The notes under the pieces are model-generated. The model had not been told where the DNA came from. It saw only the letters and a list, made by a program, of their open reading frames with translations, and made no database searches. Positions 8,532-20,200 of a stretch of 64,000 bases of DNA are shown here, one piece after another. This stretch comes from Siphonodentalium dalli (Eukaryota > Mollusca > Scaphopoda > Gadilida > Siphonodentaliidae). Every line of letters begins with the position of its first letter. Positions within the stretch are counted from its first letter, which is position 1. The stretch is taken from the NCBI GenBank assembly GCA_032622095.1, contig CP136061.1, forward strand, positions 25,298,991 through 25,362,990, read 5' to 3'. A program made the position numbers and the translations under genes.

Positions 8532-8830
8532 ATACTATATATTTCACTATAAATAAAATAGTTGAATTTTATAAATTTGCATTATCTTACAACAACCAAA
8601 AGGTATGAGCACTGATAAGTAAAACAAATATATAATATCAGGTGTGGGGAGGGAGATATTTAAACACCTACCATATATCCACCCCTTATACATACAGGGA
8701 ATATAAATAATAACACATAAGCTAAATATTAATATTAGATCCATTAATAATAACATTAAAAAAAAAATAATATCCAATAATATATAGTTCCACTATTCTT
8801 CAGTTTTGTACTTCAAGGAATTATGTAGTT

Positions 8831-9421
8831 CTAAGATTTTATAATCAAGCCACATCCAATACAGAATCGATATGGTCCATCTTCATCTGGATGTTGCCAG
8901 TCATGCTGTTGCTCACCACAGAGAGAGCAATATATACCAAATAAACTGCAAGTAGCACACTGACCGTTTGTGGCACATAATTCCATTTCAGATTGTTCAT
9001 CATCCGAAACAGTAGAATGATAGAACAGCAAATTGTTCATTGCACGACCGTTTTTGGTGGTCAGTTTTCCAAGATTGACTACGTGCGTAGCTGAAGAGCA
9101 TGCTTCGTGATATCGCTTTGGAATAATCACGCTGATTGTTTCGAGCGACTTCTGGAACTCCCTCTTCAATATCAAATTGTATAGTTCGATTTTTCCAACA
9201 TTGTCATTATCCATGTCATCAAACTGCTTCAACTCCCGTGACACAACAGTGTACACTATCTTTGCTGGCAATTGTCCTACGCTCATTCGTTTTTCAACAC
9301 TCTGAAAGTTTGTCTTTTCCAGCTCAAATAATTCCTTCAGCGACACTTGTAGAATAGGTGTGGCGCTGTCCTTATTTGTAGTGTTTGTCTTCTTAATCAT
9401 TTTGTTGGTAACTTTCGGCAT
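8831..9421 (-). CDS. Opposite-strand Polinton protein, OB-like N-terminus and C-terminal zinc ribbon (proposed)
   Basis: The 196-residue frame starts at ATG 9421 and ends at TAG 8831. The first 130 residues contain alternating strands with TISVIIPKRYHEA and a late GRAMNNLLFYH strand. This is reminiscent of small OB-fold-like proteins found in Polintons and other DNA elements, but it is not diagnostic. The C-terminus has clustered cysteines: CATCSLFGIYCSLCGEQ and then FCIGCGLII about 20 residues later. The CSLC/CIGC pairs would make one zinc ribbon. It is convergent with the PC4-like gene, and both would be consistent with ssDNA handling or transcription factors of the element. I do not recognise a named family. 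Confidence 0.5.
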   Translation of the reverse strand: MPKVTNKMIKKTNTTNKDSATPILQVSLKELFELEKTNFQSVEKRMSVGQLPAKIVYTVVSRELKQFDDMDNDNVGKIELYNLILKREFQKSLETISVIIPKRYHEACSSATHVVNLGKLTTKNGRAMNNLLFYHSTVSDDEQSEMELCATNGQCATCSLFGIYCSLCGEQQHDWQHPDEDGPYRFCIGCGLIIKS

Positions 9422-9699
9422 TTCTTTCAGCAAATGTTAACAGTGGCAAATAAAATATATGGTATAACACCCTTTAGAGATGATACATAATATACTGGTA
9501 TTCATAGATCTGTCTGCTTTTTATAGCCCAACACACGCCCGTAATAGTAGAATCAGGAAGGTACAGAGTAGAATATATCTGGACAGAATATATAACTCAG
9601 ATCCTCTTCAAATATGCAGTTGAAATATCTGGACAGTATTTGTCTTTCTCACCCGTTTTTATATGTGCCATTTTTTTTATTTTTTTTCCAATGAGGACC

Positions 9700-9990
9700 A
9701 ATTATTTACCAATTATCTAACATGATCACCTACAATCAGTGCCAATATTTCTCTTATTAACTCAATCATTCGTTGACCTACTACAACAATTTCCTCTCTC
9801 ATACTTACCAATTATCTAACACGATCACCTACAATCAGTGCCAATATTTCCTCTTATTAAATCAATCATTCGTTGACCTACTATTATTTCACTTATTAAC
9901 TCGATTATTCGTTGACCTACTACGACAATTTCCTTATATTATAACAATTATATAACACGATCACGTACTGTCCGCGACAATTATATCTCG
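9700..9990. repeat. Tandem imperfect repeat, unit about 99 bp
   Basis: The phrases 'ccaattatctaac.cgatcac', 'tacaatcagtgccaatattt' and 'aatcattcgttgacctacta' occur in order at about 9707-9800 and again at about 9806-9900. Degraded third parts run to 9990. It lies beyond the last recognisable Polinton gene and could be subterminal element sequence. Confidence 0.65.
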
Positions 9991-10009
9991 GGAGTCTCTC
10001 CGACGAAGA

Positions 10010-10115
10010 ACTGCCGTCATTATGGCTGTCAATTACCTATTTAATTGCCTATTTATCATTCTTCTTCCTAAAACTATGTCACGACCTTCACCCGGCCTAC
10101 TAACCTATTTACGGA
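10010..10115. repeat. Direct-repeat segment, copy 2
   Basis: The phrases 'gtcattatggctgtcaattacc', 'atttatcattcttcttcc', 'cacgaccttcac' and 'ctactaacctattta' match the 8030-8300 region in the same orientation and order, though with different spacing. Confidence 0.5.
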
Positions 10116-10324
10116 ATCCTAGCGCCGAACGATCTCCTCTTTTCGGGGCTTATATCGCATTTACTATACTACTATAGGACGACTAAATGCATCTGAATTC
10201 TAGCTTTGAACATGGTAGCCAAAAGCTCGAAGATTGCCGATGGACCGACGACGCACGTAAATTATAATAGCGATGAGACTGAGCAACGTTGTCATTTTAC
10301 TATTTAAGTTTCATTTCCAAACAG

Positions 10325-10445
10325 GGGCAGCAGGAAGACGGCCTATTTGGCCATTCCGCTCCTGTACAATATAATCATGTTTATTTCTGAATATTTCACT
10401 GTCAGCATTATGTTTGTAAATATTGTATAAAATAATCAACCAACC
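10325..10445 (+). repeat. Retroelement 3' tail with short terminal repeats
   Basis: 'ggggcagcaggaagacggcctat' is followed about 100 bp later by an 'ataaaataatcaaccaacc' end. The same layout (gcgggaagac, then AATAAA and a 4-5-bp tandem repeat) occurs at 46595-46740 and, inverted, at 53180-53310. It is probably the 3' tail of a LINE or SINE family. Confidence 0.45.
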
Positions 10446-11504
10446 AAAAAAAAGCTAGCGTTATCAGCCGACTATACGTCTCAGATTCCGCGTTATGTAA
10501 TATCGCTGATAATGCAAACACCACGTGTTCTCGGCGTCGAAAACTGCACATGGGCGGTGTTTTCGTTTGAAGTTGACTTTCAGTTTCGGAGCGTTCCTTG
10601 AAACTTGACAATTTGTTGTCTGTTATTCATGTTTATTTTAAACATGATAAAAGCTGCATGCAGTGCTGGAACTTACACGTGTGATGAATGCAACATGGTA
10701 TATAAATCGCAATCGTCTTGAACAACGACCCATCTAAGCATCCATAACTACATAAACAGGCTACCCAGTACCCTGCGACTGTTGTTGCATCTTCAAGTTG
10801 ATAACAACGATTTTCAAATGTGCATGTACATGCAAACGCTAAAAATTGTGCGTGATTTTAATTCCGATAATCTGTTTAGTGGTTATATATTTAATCGTCG
10901 TGACGACCGCATGGACGTTTTAATGTTTTTTTTTCTCGACAATTCTCAATTGACTCGAAGATAATAGTATCAGGAACGACGGTTGGTCGCCACATAAGTT
11001 ATTATGGAACTTCATGGAAGTTCATAGAACGTTTCACAAATCATCTTATCATTGACATTACATGCCTATTTGAGAATGCAACACACAGGTATGATTCGTT
11101 TCGATATTCGATTTGATTTCGTCGACTCGATTCGATAATCGATTCGATCAAAATCTCCAATTCGCAGGACCCTAACTTGAATGGTTCTCCTTCGTTCCTT
11201 CTTTTGGTTACTAATGCAATCTGGTTTATATACACATAAGGTAATAAGAAATAAAGGAAATATATTTAACAAAAGAAATGAGCTTGACAGAATTAGCTTA
11301 GGGCCATAGCATTATACAGCTGGTCAATAGAAGAACAATACAGATAATTAAGAAAGCAGTTGTTAAGATATGAATAATAAAGATTAGGATTTAAATGACT
11401 TCATGGCCAGCAGTAGAATGAGATTTAGAAAGAGATTTATTAGCCCCCAAGTCATGACAGCTTTGGGTTTCAGAGATATATTGTAGATTATATTAATAAT
11501 AAGA
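10446..11504. other. No gene recognised
   Basis: AT-rich DNA. A GA/TC-rich 'gattcgataatcgattcgat' patch at 11095-11175 may be a decayed transposon end. No reading frame or splice pattern that I can support. Confidence 0.4.
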
Positions 11505-11981
11505 TTAAAGGTACTCAATCCGATAAAACTCCTCTCAATTACTATTTCAATGGCTTCGGGGGTCAAATATATTTGATTTGAGTCGAGTAAGTCACCCATC
11601 AAAGCTCAGATTTGTTAGATATCGATTTTAGAAATCTATTATTTTTCATTATCGGGAATACTATCTGGCCCAGAACTCAGTCAAAATTGCGTTAAAATTA
11701 CAACTTGATTTTAGAGTTATCCATCCTTGTCTGTTTGAATAGATTTGGAGTACACATCCAGAGAAGATTACGGCAGTTATTAGTACTCCTCTCGAGTTAA
11801 TAACAAATTTCAAAAATCAATATCTAATAACTCTGAGCTTTGTTTGATGGGTTCCTCGACTCGAATCAAATATTTTTTACCCCCAAAGCCAAAGAAATAG
11901 TAATATAGGACCCTCTGATCGGATTGTTGTTGTTGGAATCTGTTGAGATGGGGACCCTCTTTACGGATTGAGTACCTTTAA
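11505..11981. mobile_element. TTAA-ended inverted-repeat element, family A, copy 1
   Basis: It begins TTAAAGGTACTCAATCCGAT and ends in the reverse complement (cggattgagtacctttaa), with arms of more than 100 bp and no coding frame. Ends at TTAA point to piggyBac-type mobilisation (inference). The internal sequence matches copy 2 (13739-14141) in the opposite orientation. Confidence 0.75.
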
Positions 11982-12347
11982 CATAATGAACTATTATGCA
12001 ATAATATTAGCCAGTTATGATTTGTTTCTGCATCAAGTGAAATGGATATTGAAAGCTTTGAAAATAGAGAGAATATAGTAAAATAGTATACAATTTTGAG
12101 AATAGATTTATACACAAAATCCGCCTGGTGACAAGGATGTTAACTACTATGAGGACATTCAGATGATGCGGTCGGCCGCCCCCCTTGTACGCGCTACAAG
12201 TCGGATTACATCGTGATCCATATAATATACAACATGGCAGATAGCATGTCGGTCCTTTTGATATTACATGTACACAAGGGCTCGTATTCGCCAATTTATA
12301 TTTATTTCTAAATCATTGGCAGATCAAATACCTTTGATTGGATAATC

Positions 12348-13256
12348 TTATACCGTGGCGAAGTCGGATCGACGACAACAGATAGCTTCATGTTGAGTCT
12401 CGCCCGCTATATATCATATATGAACAAACTGGACTATATATAAACCCATGCAGTCAGTGAATACAAGACCCTGTTTCCTGTCCCGGATGCATCCCATGTG
12501 ATCTTTTAAATGCTGGCTTACTATCACCATGACTTATACAGGGAATCTTATATAGGCGACAAAAGTGCTCATGATTTATGTCATGAAGCTCTACTCTATG
12601 TAACAATGCAGCATATCGTGAGTCATGCCATGGTCTATCGATAATGGAATCAACCTTCTTATGAATAAAGGTACTAGCCGTGGTCAGTTTTAAAGGTCCT
12701 GTATTGTGATTTACCAAAATGCCAATCATAATTGTGAATAAAACATCCAGTCAAATTTCCCCACGCACTGGTCATAATAAAACACCCCAATAAGTGGTGA
12801 AGTTGCTTGCTAGTTTTATACCATGGTGAAGTCTATCTGATAGACGACCACAGATGGCTTCATGTTGAGCCTCACCCAGTAAATGGACTTTATATCAAGT
12901 TAGTGGGGCCAGGGATCTTTCAAATGTTGACTTAATAGCACCATGACTTATACAGGGTATTTTATATGGGCGACTTGGCTGCTCATGATTTATGGCATGA
13001 AGCTCTACCCTGTGTAGGTGCATAACCATGCAGATTATATATAGGGATTCGTGCCATGGTGTACTGATAATGAAACAACCTTCTTATGTATAAAGGTACC
13101 AGTCGTGGTCAATTTTAAAGGTCATAATTTATGATTTACAAAAATTCCAATCATAATTGTGATTAAAACACCCAGTCATACCCCCAAGCCCATGTGCTCA
13201 TATATTACAATGCAGTGTTGTATGCATATATAAAACATCTCAATAAGTGGTGAAGT
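12348..13256. repeat. Tandem duplication, two units of about 450 bp
   Basis: Unit 1 (12348-12806) and unit 2 (12816-13256) share landmarks in the same order: 'ttatacc.tgg.gaagt', 'cttcatgttgag', 'caccatgacttatacaggg', 'gctcatgatttat', 'caaccttcttatg', 'ccaatcataattgtga' and 'caataagtggtgaagtt'. Divergence is visible, so the duplication is not recent. No coding frame spans it. Confidence 0.75.
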
Positions 13257-13738
13257 TTTTCAATTTGAGGTAGTTAACATTCATCATAAGGATGGGGTGT
13301 ACATTTTGCTGATTCATTCACCCTTAAGTATATAATTTGAACCAAGTAGGTGAACAGATATAATGGGTTTCATATAAAATAGTCAAAGACTCAAGTTCAA
13401 AATAATATAATTGTATTGGATATAGGCTATAAACAAATATTTAAATAAATAAATCACATCAAAGCAGATACACATGCATTTATGGAACATGAACCCTTTC
13501 TGTACTGAATTCTCACTGAAAAGTTCCTCTATGAAAGTTCAGATAGGAGTTTAACTTAGTAAATATCTGAACATTTCCCTCCATTAAATAGGACTAATTC
13601 TGTGCTTGTATTATACGTTGTCAGCTCATTTTTCATGGACACAACTCCAATTAATTATAGAACATTCCAATGCATATTTTTAACTAGGTGGGAGAATCTA
13701 TTTAGTTAAATCAGGGATGGGGTAAAAGATAAAATAAT

Positions 13739-14141
13739 TTAAAGGTACTCAGTCTGATTAAGCACCCCTAAATTACTATTTCTTTGGCTTCAGGGGTAAA
13801 AAATAATAAGCTCAGAGTTATTAGATATTCATTTTTGAAGTTCTCGAGATGTGTACTAATAATTGCCCCTACGTTTGTAATTTTCTCGAGATGTGTACTA
13901 ATAATTTCCCCAGAAATACTTATTCAAACAGACGAAGATGGGTAACTCTAAAATCAAGAGTATTAATAACTTAATTTTGACTGAGACCATCCTTTTGACG
14001 GCTTAACAAAACTTAAAAAATTGATATCTGATCACTCTGAGCGTTGATAGGTAGGTTCCTCGACTCAAATCAATTATTTTTTATCCCCGACGCCAAAGAA
14101 ATAGTAATTTATGAGGGCCTGATCGGTTTGAGTACCTTTAA
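13739..14141. mobile_element. TTAA-ended inverted-repeat element, family A, copy 2
   Basis: Starts TTAAAGGTACTCAGTCTGAT and ends ggtttgagtacctttaa. It is 403 bp against 477 bp for copy 1, and its core is inverted relative to that copy. Confidence 0.75.
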
Positions 14142-14658
14142 TCTTCCAACCAGGTATATGGTTCAAAACCTATTCTGGTTTTATATTGTATTTGTAATGA
14201 TTGCACATTTGAAGGATTTGTATCACAACTAGGATGGTCTATTATTCAATTGGAGGAATATTCAGAAAACATGACCAGAGGACAATAACACAAGTACAAA
14301 AAGTGACCTAATTAAAGGTGTACATGTATGTAGAAATAGGTTAAATTAGTTTTACAGCACCATGAGATATGCATTGGGCGAATATGCATTATTTTGTCTT
14401 TAATTGGTGCAATTTAACACTGAAAATCAGTATACATATACACATAAATAGGTTATTAAAGATACGGCTAATCAACAATCGCATTCAAATCACACCAAAT
14501 TTTATTTTAATTGACCCATTCTACCCGCTGTCAGTTCAAAAACATGTTATTCCACATTACTTCATGATTGGAAAATGATCAGACAGAAAACGTGTACGTA
14601 TTATAAAAGTTCTTGCAAAGAGATGAATATTTTAAAATCCAGTTAGTATTTTCACCTA

Positions 14659-15237
14659 TTAACACGTTCACTGCCGAAAACCAAAGGGTAATTCCATCCC
14701 ATATGCCAACATGGGATTGCATGTTTTCCGATAGTAGTTGATGTATTACGTTTGTAGGAGGGATGGTTCGACCAATATCGGGTTATATGATGCTGAAACA
14801 TGTCATAAGGCTACTACGAGATAACTCGTAGTCGGCAACTGGGATGGAATTTATCAGTGTTTGATCGCTGGTGCCAGCTATGAGTTATCTCGTAGGTAAA
14901 TACAATAACGTTTTCAATGAAAAGTGGTACACGGGTACAAGCATATCATGTATAAGATGTGGTGAATGAATTTATATACACTCACTGGTACACTCTACGT
15001 CACTTAAGACGTTCAAAATGTAATATGTATTTACCTACAAGATAACTCGTAGCTGGCACCAACGATGACCACTGGTGAATTCCTTCCCAGGTGTCGACTA
15101 CGAGTTATGTCGTAGTAGCTCTATAACACGTTTCAACATCATATATCCCGTTTTTGGTCAACTAAAGTTCTATAAAACATGATAAATGCATTGACATATA
15201 CACCCGTGTACACCCATTGCCAGGGAAATGAACTTAA
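14659..15237. mobile_element. Fold-back element with 'CTACGAGATAACTCGTAG' boxes, TTAA-flanked (family D)
   Basis: Arms at about 14760-14910 and 15017-15170 are near-exact reverse complements (about 150 bp). Each arm carries two copies of a CTACGAG.TAACTCGTAG-type palindrome. TTAA at 14659 is followed by CACGTTCACTGCC, and TTAA at 15234 is preceded by a weakly matching end. The outer ends are less certain than the arms. A degenerate box recurs at about 15918. Confidence 0.65.
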
Positions 15238-16244
15238 TTGCATGCATGATTAAACAAGCCAATTGTATCCGCTTGTGCATACACTTGATGTTGGGCTAGG
15301 TCACGTTTCCAGCAACCTCTATATCCGAATATATCTCCTACTGTCAGAATTTATCCAGTTATAGGTATGAGATGTGTAGTAAACATAGAACTACAGTCGA
15401 TAATAAGATGTGTTAGGATTTAGACATTAGAGCACTCTAACAGGGTGCTGATTTCTAATTAATCTCAACATACATGTATGTGTTCTATTACATGTTACAC
15501 AGCCTAGTTTAGATATTTAGTGGACCGTTCAGTGGCTTGCACCCATCCCTCAAACAATGGGGTGTATTATCACTATATAGCCAAAAGCTTCAAATGAAAC
15601 TGAACAATCTAGAACTAACTGATTATTGATGTATGCAAGGAAAGCCCTCTATAATAGCCGGGAAAGGTCTACTAGTATTTGCATGTGTCTTCCATGTGTC
15701 AGGGACATACAAAATAAGGTCCTGAGAAATGGAGTGTCCTCGCAAGATTTCAAACTACATCCCCCACCCCTTGATTGGGATGTGGGAATCGTTGTATCTC
15801 AAGCCATTGTAATTATACATATACAATCAATCAATGGGATCGTTGGGCATGGATTGAAGCATAAACTTACATTGCTCTCAGTTTCTGTTGTTCTAGTAGC
15901 AGTCCCCATGCAACCATTTACTACGAGTTAACTTGTAGTGGCAGTCAACGTGATAACCTATATATGGTCATACATACCAAATAAGGAATATTACTATGAG
16001 TTGTATTGTGAGTCATGAGTTGTAGACGCACCACATTAGGGGTTTTACAACTGGCATATAAAGTGCGCAAATCTAAATAAGGAAATGGCGGAATATTGGG
16101 ATTGTAAACAATCTACTGCGCTTTTTGCAAGAAACTAAACAGTGTGACCTGTATTTTCTCAGATACAAAGCATGTTTTGTGAATAATATCGCAATCATAT
16201 CATCATTATTCTATACTATTAGTATATTGTTGAGGAAATTATCA
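15238..16244. other. No gene recognised
   Basis: AT-rich unique-looking sequence. Open frames at 15626-15931 lack start context, splice sites or recognisable motifs. It includes a degenerate 'ctacgagttaacttgtag' box near 15918. Confidence 0.4.
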
Positions 16245-16629
16245 TAATATGATGGTATGGCTCTTTCTAAACTTGTTTTATAGTTTCCATGGTATAACAC
16301 AATATATGAGTCGAAGCCACCTGTCAGGAAACACTTCTATCAATTAAGATTGATTTTATATTGATATTTTCTGGTATCATATACAATTTTCAATCAATTT
16401 GGGGCAATTTACGAACTTATGTTCGTACCATGTGGGATAACTATATATAAAATTATAAAAATAGGAACAATAAAATGCCCCACTTGCTTGTTGCATTATA
16501 TAAGAATATACCGCATCAATGTAAAATCAATATTAATTGATAGAAGCGTTTCTGGACAGGTGTCTTCGACTCGTCTCTATTTATGCTGGAAACTATAAAA
16601 AACTATAGGAAGAAATAGACAATCTTTAA
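16245..16629. mobile_element. TTAA inverted-repeat family B, copy 1 (symmetrical)
   Basis: Both arms contain the family core 'cttctatcaattaa.attgatttta' next to 'cctgtc.ggaaa'. The right end reads agaaatagacaatctttaa. Unlike the other copies, both arms resemble the family's right arm. Confidence 0.6.
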
Positions 16630-16738
16630 TTTCATTATTTACATTATTAGAATTTATGCTCTGCTTAAAGGGCTCACTTCTGGAGCCAATATGGTGCTAG
16701 GCCTGGTGTTGTTTGCTCTAGCCATTTGGCATAATATA

Positions 16739-17201
16739 CAGTAATGCCCTAAGTAATCGACTCCTTAACCAGAGCAGAATTATGGGTAACTTTTCAGGAT
16801 TTAGTCGGAAATATGGCTTGTTGCCATTCATCGGAAAGCTCTCGGTATATGTGAAGACACATATATAATTAGTTGCATTTTTAATACATTAAGAGAATTT
16901 GACGTAGTCAGAAAGGTTTAAATATACAACTGTTTCTGCTACTATATAGGGAGCTATCAACTGTGCCATACCATATCTACTAGTAATTATGAGATAGAGA
17001 AATTGCCTGGAATGTGCATAAACATACCCCGGTGTCAGAACACCAGTGTTTCCACAAGGGCACATCCTATCTGCGAAATGGTTATTGTTATGCCTGTTTC
17101 GGTGTCCCTACTCCGCAGCTGTCAAAACATAAACATTAAATCCTGAAAAGTTACCCATAATTCTGCTCTGGTTAAGGAGTTGATTACTTAGGGCATTGCT
17201 G
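16739..17201. mobile_element. TA-flanked inverted-repeat element (Tc1/mariner-like MITE)
   Basis: The ends are CAGTAATGCCCTAAGTAATC and its near-exact reverse complement, with arms of about 65 bp and TA on both sides (16737-16738, 17202-17203). It lies 37 bp downstream of the KDZ stop codon, so it is probably in or next to that gene's 3' UTR. Confidence 0.75.
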
Positions 17202-17238
17202 TAGCACAGAAAGCATTTTCAGATAACTCATAGAACTC

Positions 17239-20200
17239 TTAATCTCCACGTTCATCATCACTGCTTGAAATATCTGAACATGAGTCATCTCCAGGTGGCT
17301 CTTCAAATTCCATTGATAGGAAGTCAGTATCAAAGTTCTTGGTGGTGGAACTGGTTCCAGCCGAAAGAGATACAATGTCATGGAATGTGTAATTAATAAA
17401 AGGGACTGTGATTTCTTTTGTAAAAGATTTCTCAAAAATATATAAGGAATTTTCTATTTGTAACCCCTCACTAGTAATCAGTGAGAGGAGAGAGTAATCT
17501 ACAGTCCTCTGCAGCAGGTTGAGGAGAATGTCTTGCTGATTGAGATAATAGGAGACACAACTCCTCATCTCCACTTTCAACATTTCAATCTCCTCAATCG
17601 ACCTTCTGTTCAGCTCAAATGCGTCGATGGCAAGGCGCTTCAAGCCTGATGGATAATCAGCAGTTATTTCGGCTTCCATGTTTTTCCAGACATTATCCTC
17701 CAAGTCAATAACTGTGTTGAATTCTACAGGTCGAAATTCATCACTGCTATTGACCTGTAAGTTGTCGTAGATCTGGAGTTTCTTTTTTATATTCTTGTTA
17801 ACCCTCTTAATCTGGTTATTAAGACGCTTTGCCACCGATTGTCCTGAAATAATGATATATTTGTGTTATGAAGTGTTTTATCAGGATATACAATGCATGA
17901 CCCCATTGGCAGTTGACAATCACCGAACAGGACTTAGTGTTGAACCACCAAAGCGTGATTAATTTGCACATGATTATGACTTTGAATACACTTGATCGTG
18001 ATTGTATATTTGAGTGACAAAATGGATAAAAAAAAAAATTCTCGCACCTGAAGAAATTTAGAGGCGGGTGCCTACAATAAAAATATCTTTGTTGAATGGC
18101 CTAATGTATATCATTCCGTCTGAATGTAGCAGATGCTGCATGCAGACTTTAAATAAAATCCAACATAAAATAAAAAAAATCGACATTTATATGGACTTGT
18201 GCCAATACATTCTTCTGTTCTATTCTGTAATAGGTGCACACTACATTATAATACAGCATTTCACTTCAATGTACAAATGACACAAATACTTTCCACTCAC
18301 TTGCATATTTTCTTATCAGCTCAATATAGAACTTCCTTTCCTGTGCTAGGGCATGGATATAGACATGGAGATGCGTCCTACAATTCTTATCATAGTAAGA
18401 TTGGATAGATTTCTTGTATTGCTCGCTGGCTCTGCTCCATCTGGTGAAACCATGTTTTTTCTCCACTGCTTCTAATTGTGATCCAAGCCTACAAAGCATG
18501 AGAATTTTCAAATGAAAGAGAGACAACAGAAAATGCCACCTCAATTTTAACAATTCTGGGTACTCTTGTGTCTCAAATAAACATGGTGGGTGGAAATCCT
18601 GATCAAATTTAATAACTGTGCAGACCCGAATAAACGTGCAGGCAAGTATCTTTGTGATCCCAGTGACTGCTTTTTCACAGCGGAAATATCTAGCAGGTCA
18701 AGTGTATATGTGAAGATACATGTACAATTAGTTGCATTTTTAATACATTAAGAGAATTTGACGTAGTCAGAAAGATTGCCAAGAGTTTAAATATACAATT
18801 ATTTCTGCTACTATATAGGGAGCTATCAACTGCGCCACTGTGTGGAAACTGTTACATTGGAAGTCGTTCTATCGCCAATATTGTGATGGTTCTTGACTGA
18901 TTTGCTATGGTTCCTTATTATTAAAAGTCATCATTTTTGTGACAAAATCACGCATAATTATATCCTGATAGCGGTTCGTAATTTGGAAAAGTAGCCTTGT
19001 AATCAAAAAGTGTGCGTGTTACGGTTCTATTTCAAACCAATCATGGCTGTGACGGTTCTATACATAAGATTTATTCCAACGATTTCTGCACTTTGGGTCG
19101 AATATCGTCTTTTATATATGACATTTTAAACCAGATAATGACTTTAGCTTATGCCATTTACATAATACAACAGGTATATTAAGAAATAATATAATAAATG
19201 CCTAATAATAATAGTAAGTGACATTAATTGGCTGAAACCTAATATTGAACGTCCCGATGGGTATAATATCATAATCATGCCTGCCTATATAAATACCAAT
19301 GGCAATAGAAATCTACTCTCAGGAGATTATGAGATGTTATATTCATTTAATTAATACAGGGCCATTATTGAAATTTCCAGTTTCGATGCCAGCACCAACA
19401 TATTTCTTCCTCGAAAGTCCTGCCTAATGACATTTACACATGTTACTCGCCCAGACATGAACATATCTCATGAAATCACGTTCAACTGAATCATTGATAT
19501 GTCATGGCGTGGCCGGGGGATATACATAGTGGGGAGGAGGTGTGGCTTGGACAGTTAGGGAGGAGTGCTTAATTTGTGTATGCCCCAAACTTTGCTAAAA
19601 TATTTCAACAGTTACAAATTTCATACTTTACACTAGGAATCTGAGTGGCACGGTTTCACCGTCTAGAAGCTTAGAAGTTAGTACAAACCTAAATGATTGC
19701 CAGTCAGATTATCCCAAACAGCAGAACAAGTGCGATAAAGAAATAATGAATTCTAGCACCTAACCTATATAATCAGCATCCAGCAAGCGGATGCCCAACA
19801 TAAACTTCATAAATTGCATATTCAGAACAATTTATGGGCGTCAGCGAACTTCTAACATCTTATTTTTGGGCTTTTTGCCGATTAAAATGCATCTACGAAA
19901 ATAGACTGCAAAACCCGTTCACCTTTATCTATCACTGTAAATGATTTATCAATTTGAAGACAGATTAATCATGGACATGTCAGATGATTAATCACAGTCA
20001 GAGGTTCACTAGAATACCCGGTGTCCACGTGTAAATGTAGTACATCTTTTCAATGAAAGTCTGTTATAGAAGTGTAATGGGATGGGACTCGGTCCAAAAC
20101 AGCATCAAGCCAATGTGGTGAAAATGAAAATACCTTGAAATCTTCTCATTTATCTCTCCTTGTTCATCAGTGTCACACAATAATCTGTTATGCCTGTAGA

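Noticed and set aside
8547-8777. 76-codon minus-strand frame with hydrophobic residues
   Set aside because: It is low-complexity AT-rich sequence with no start context or conservation signal I can see.
11041-11272. Minus-strand frames near 11.1 kb
   Set aside because: They cross a TCGAT-rich repeat patch and overlap each other in two frames; no motif.
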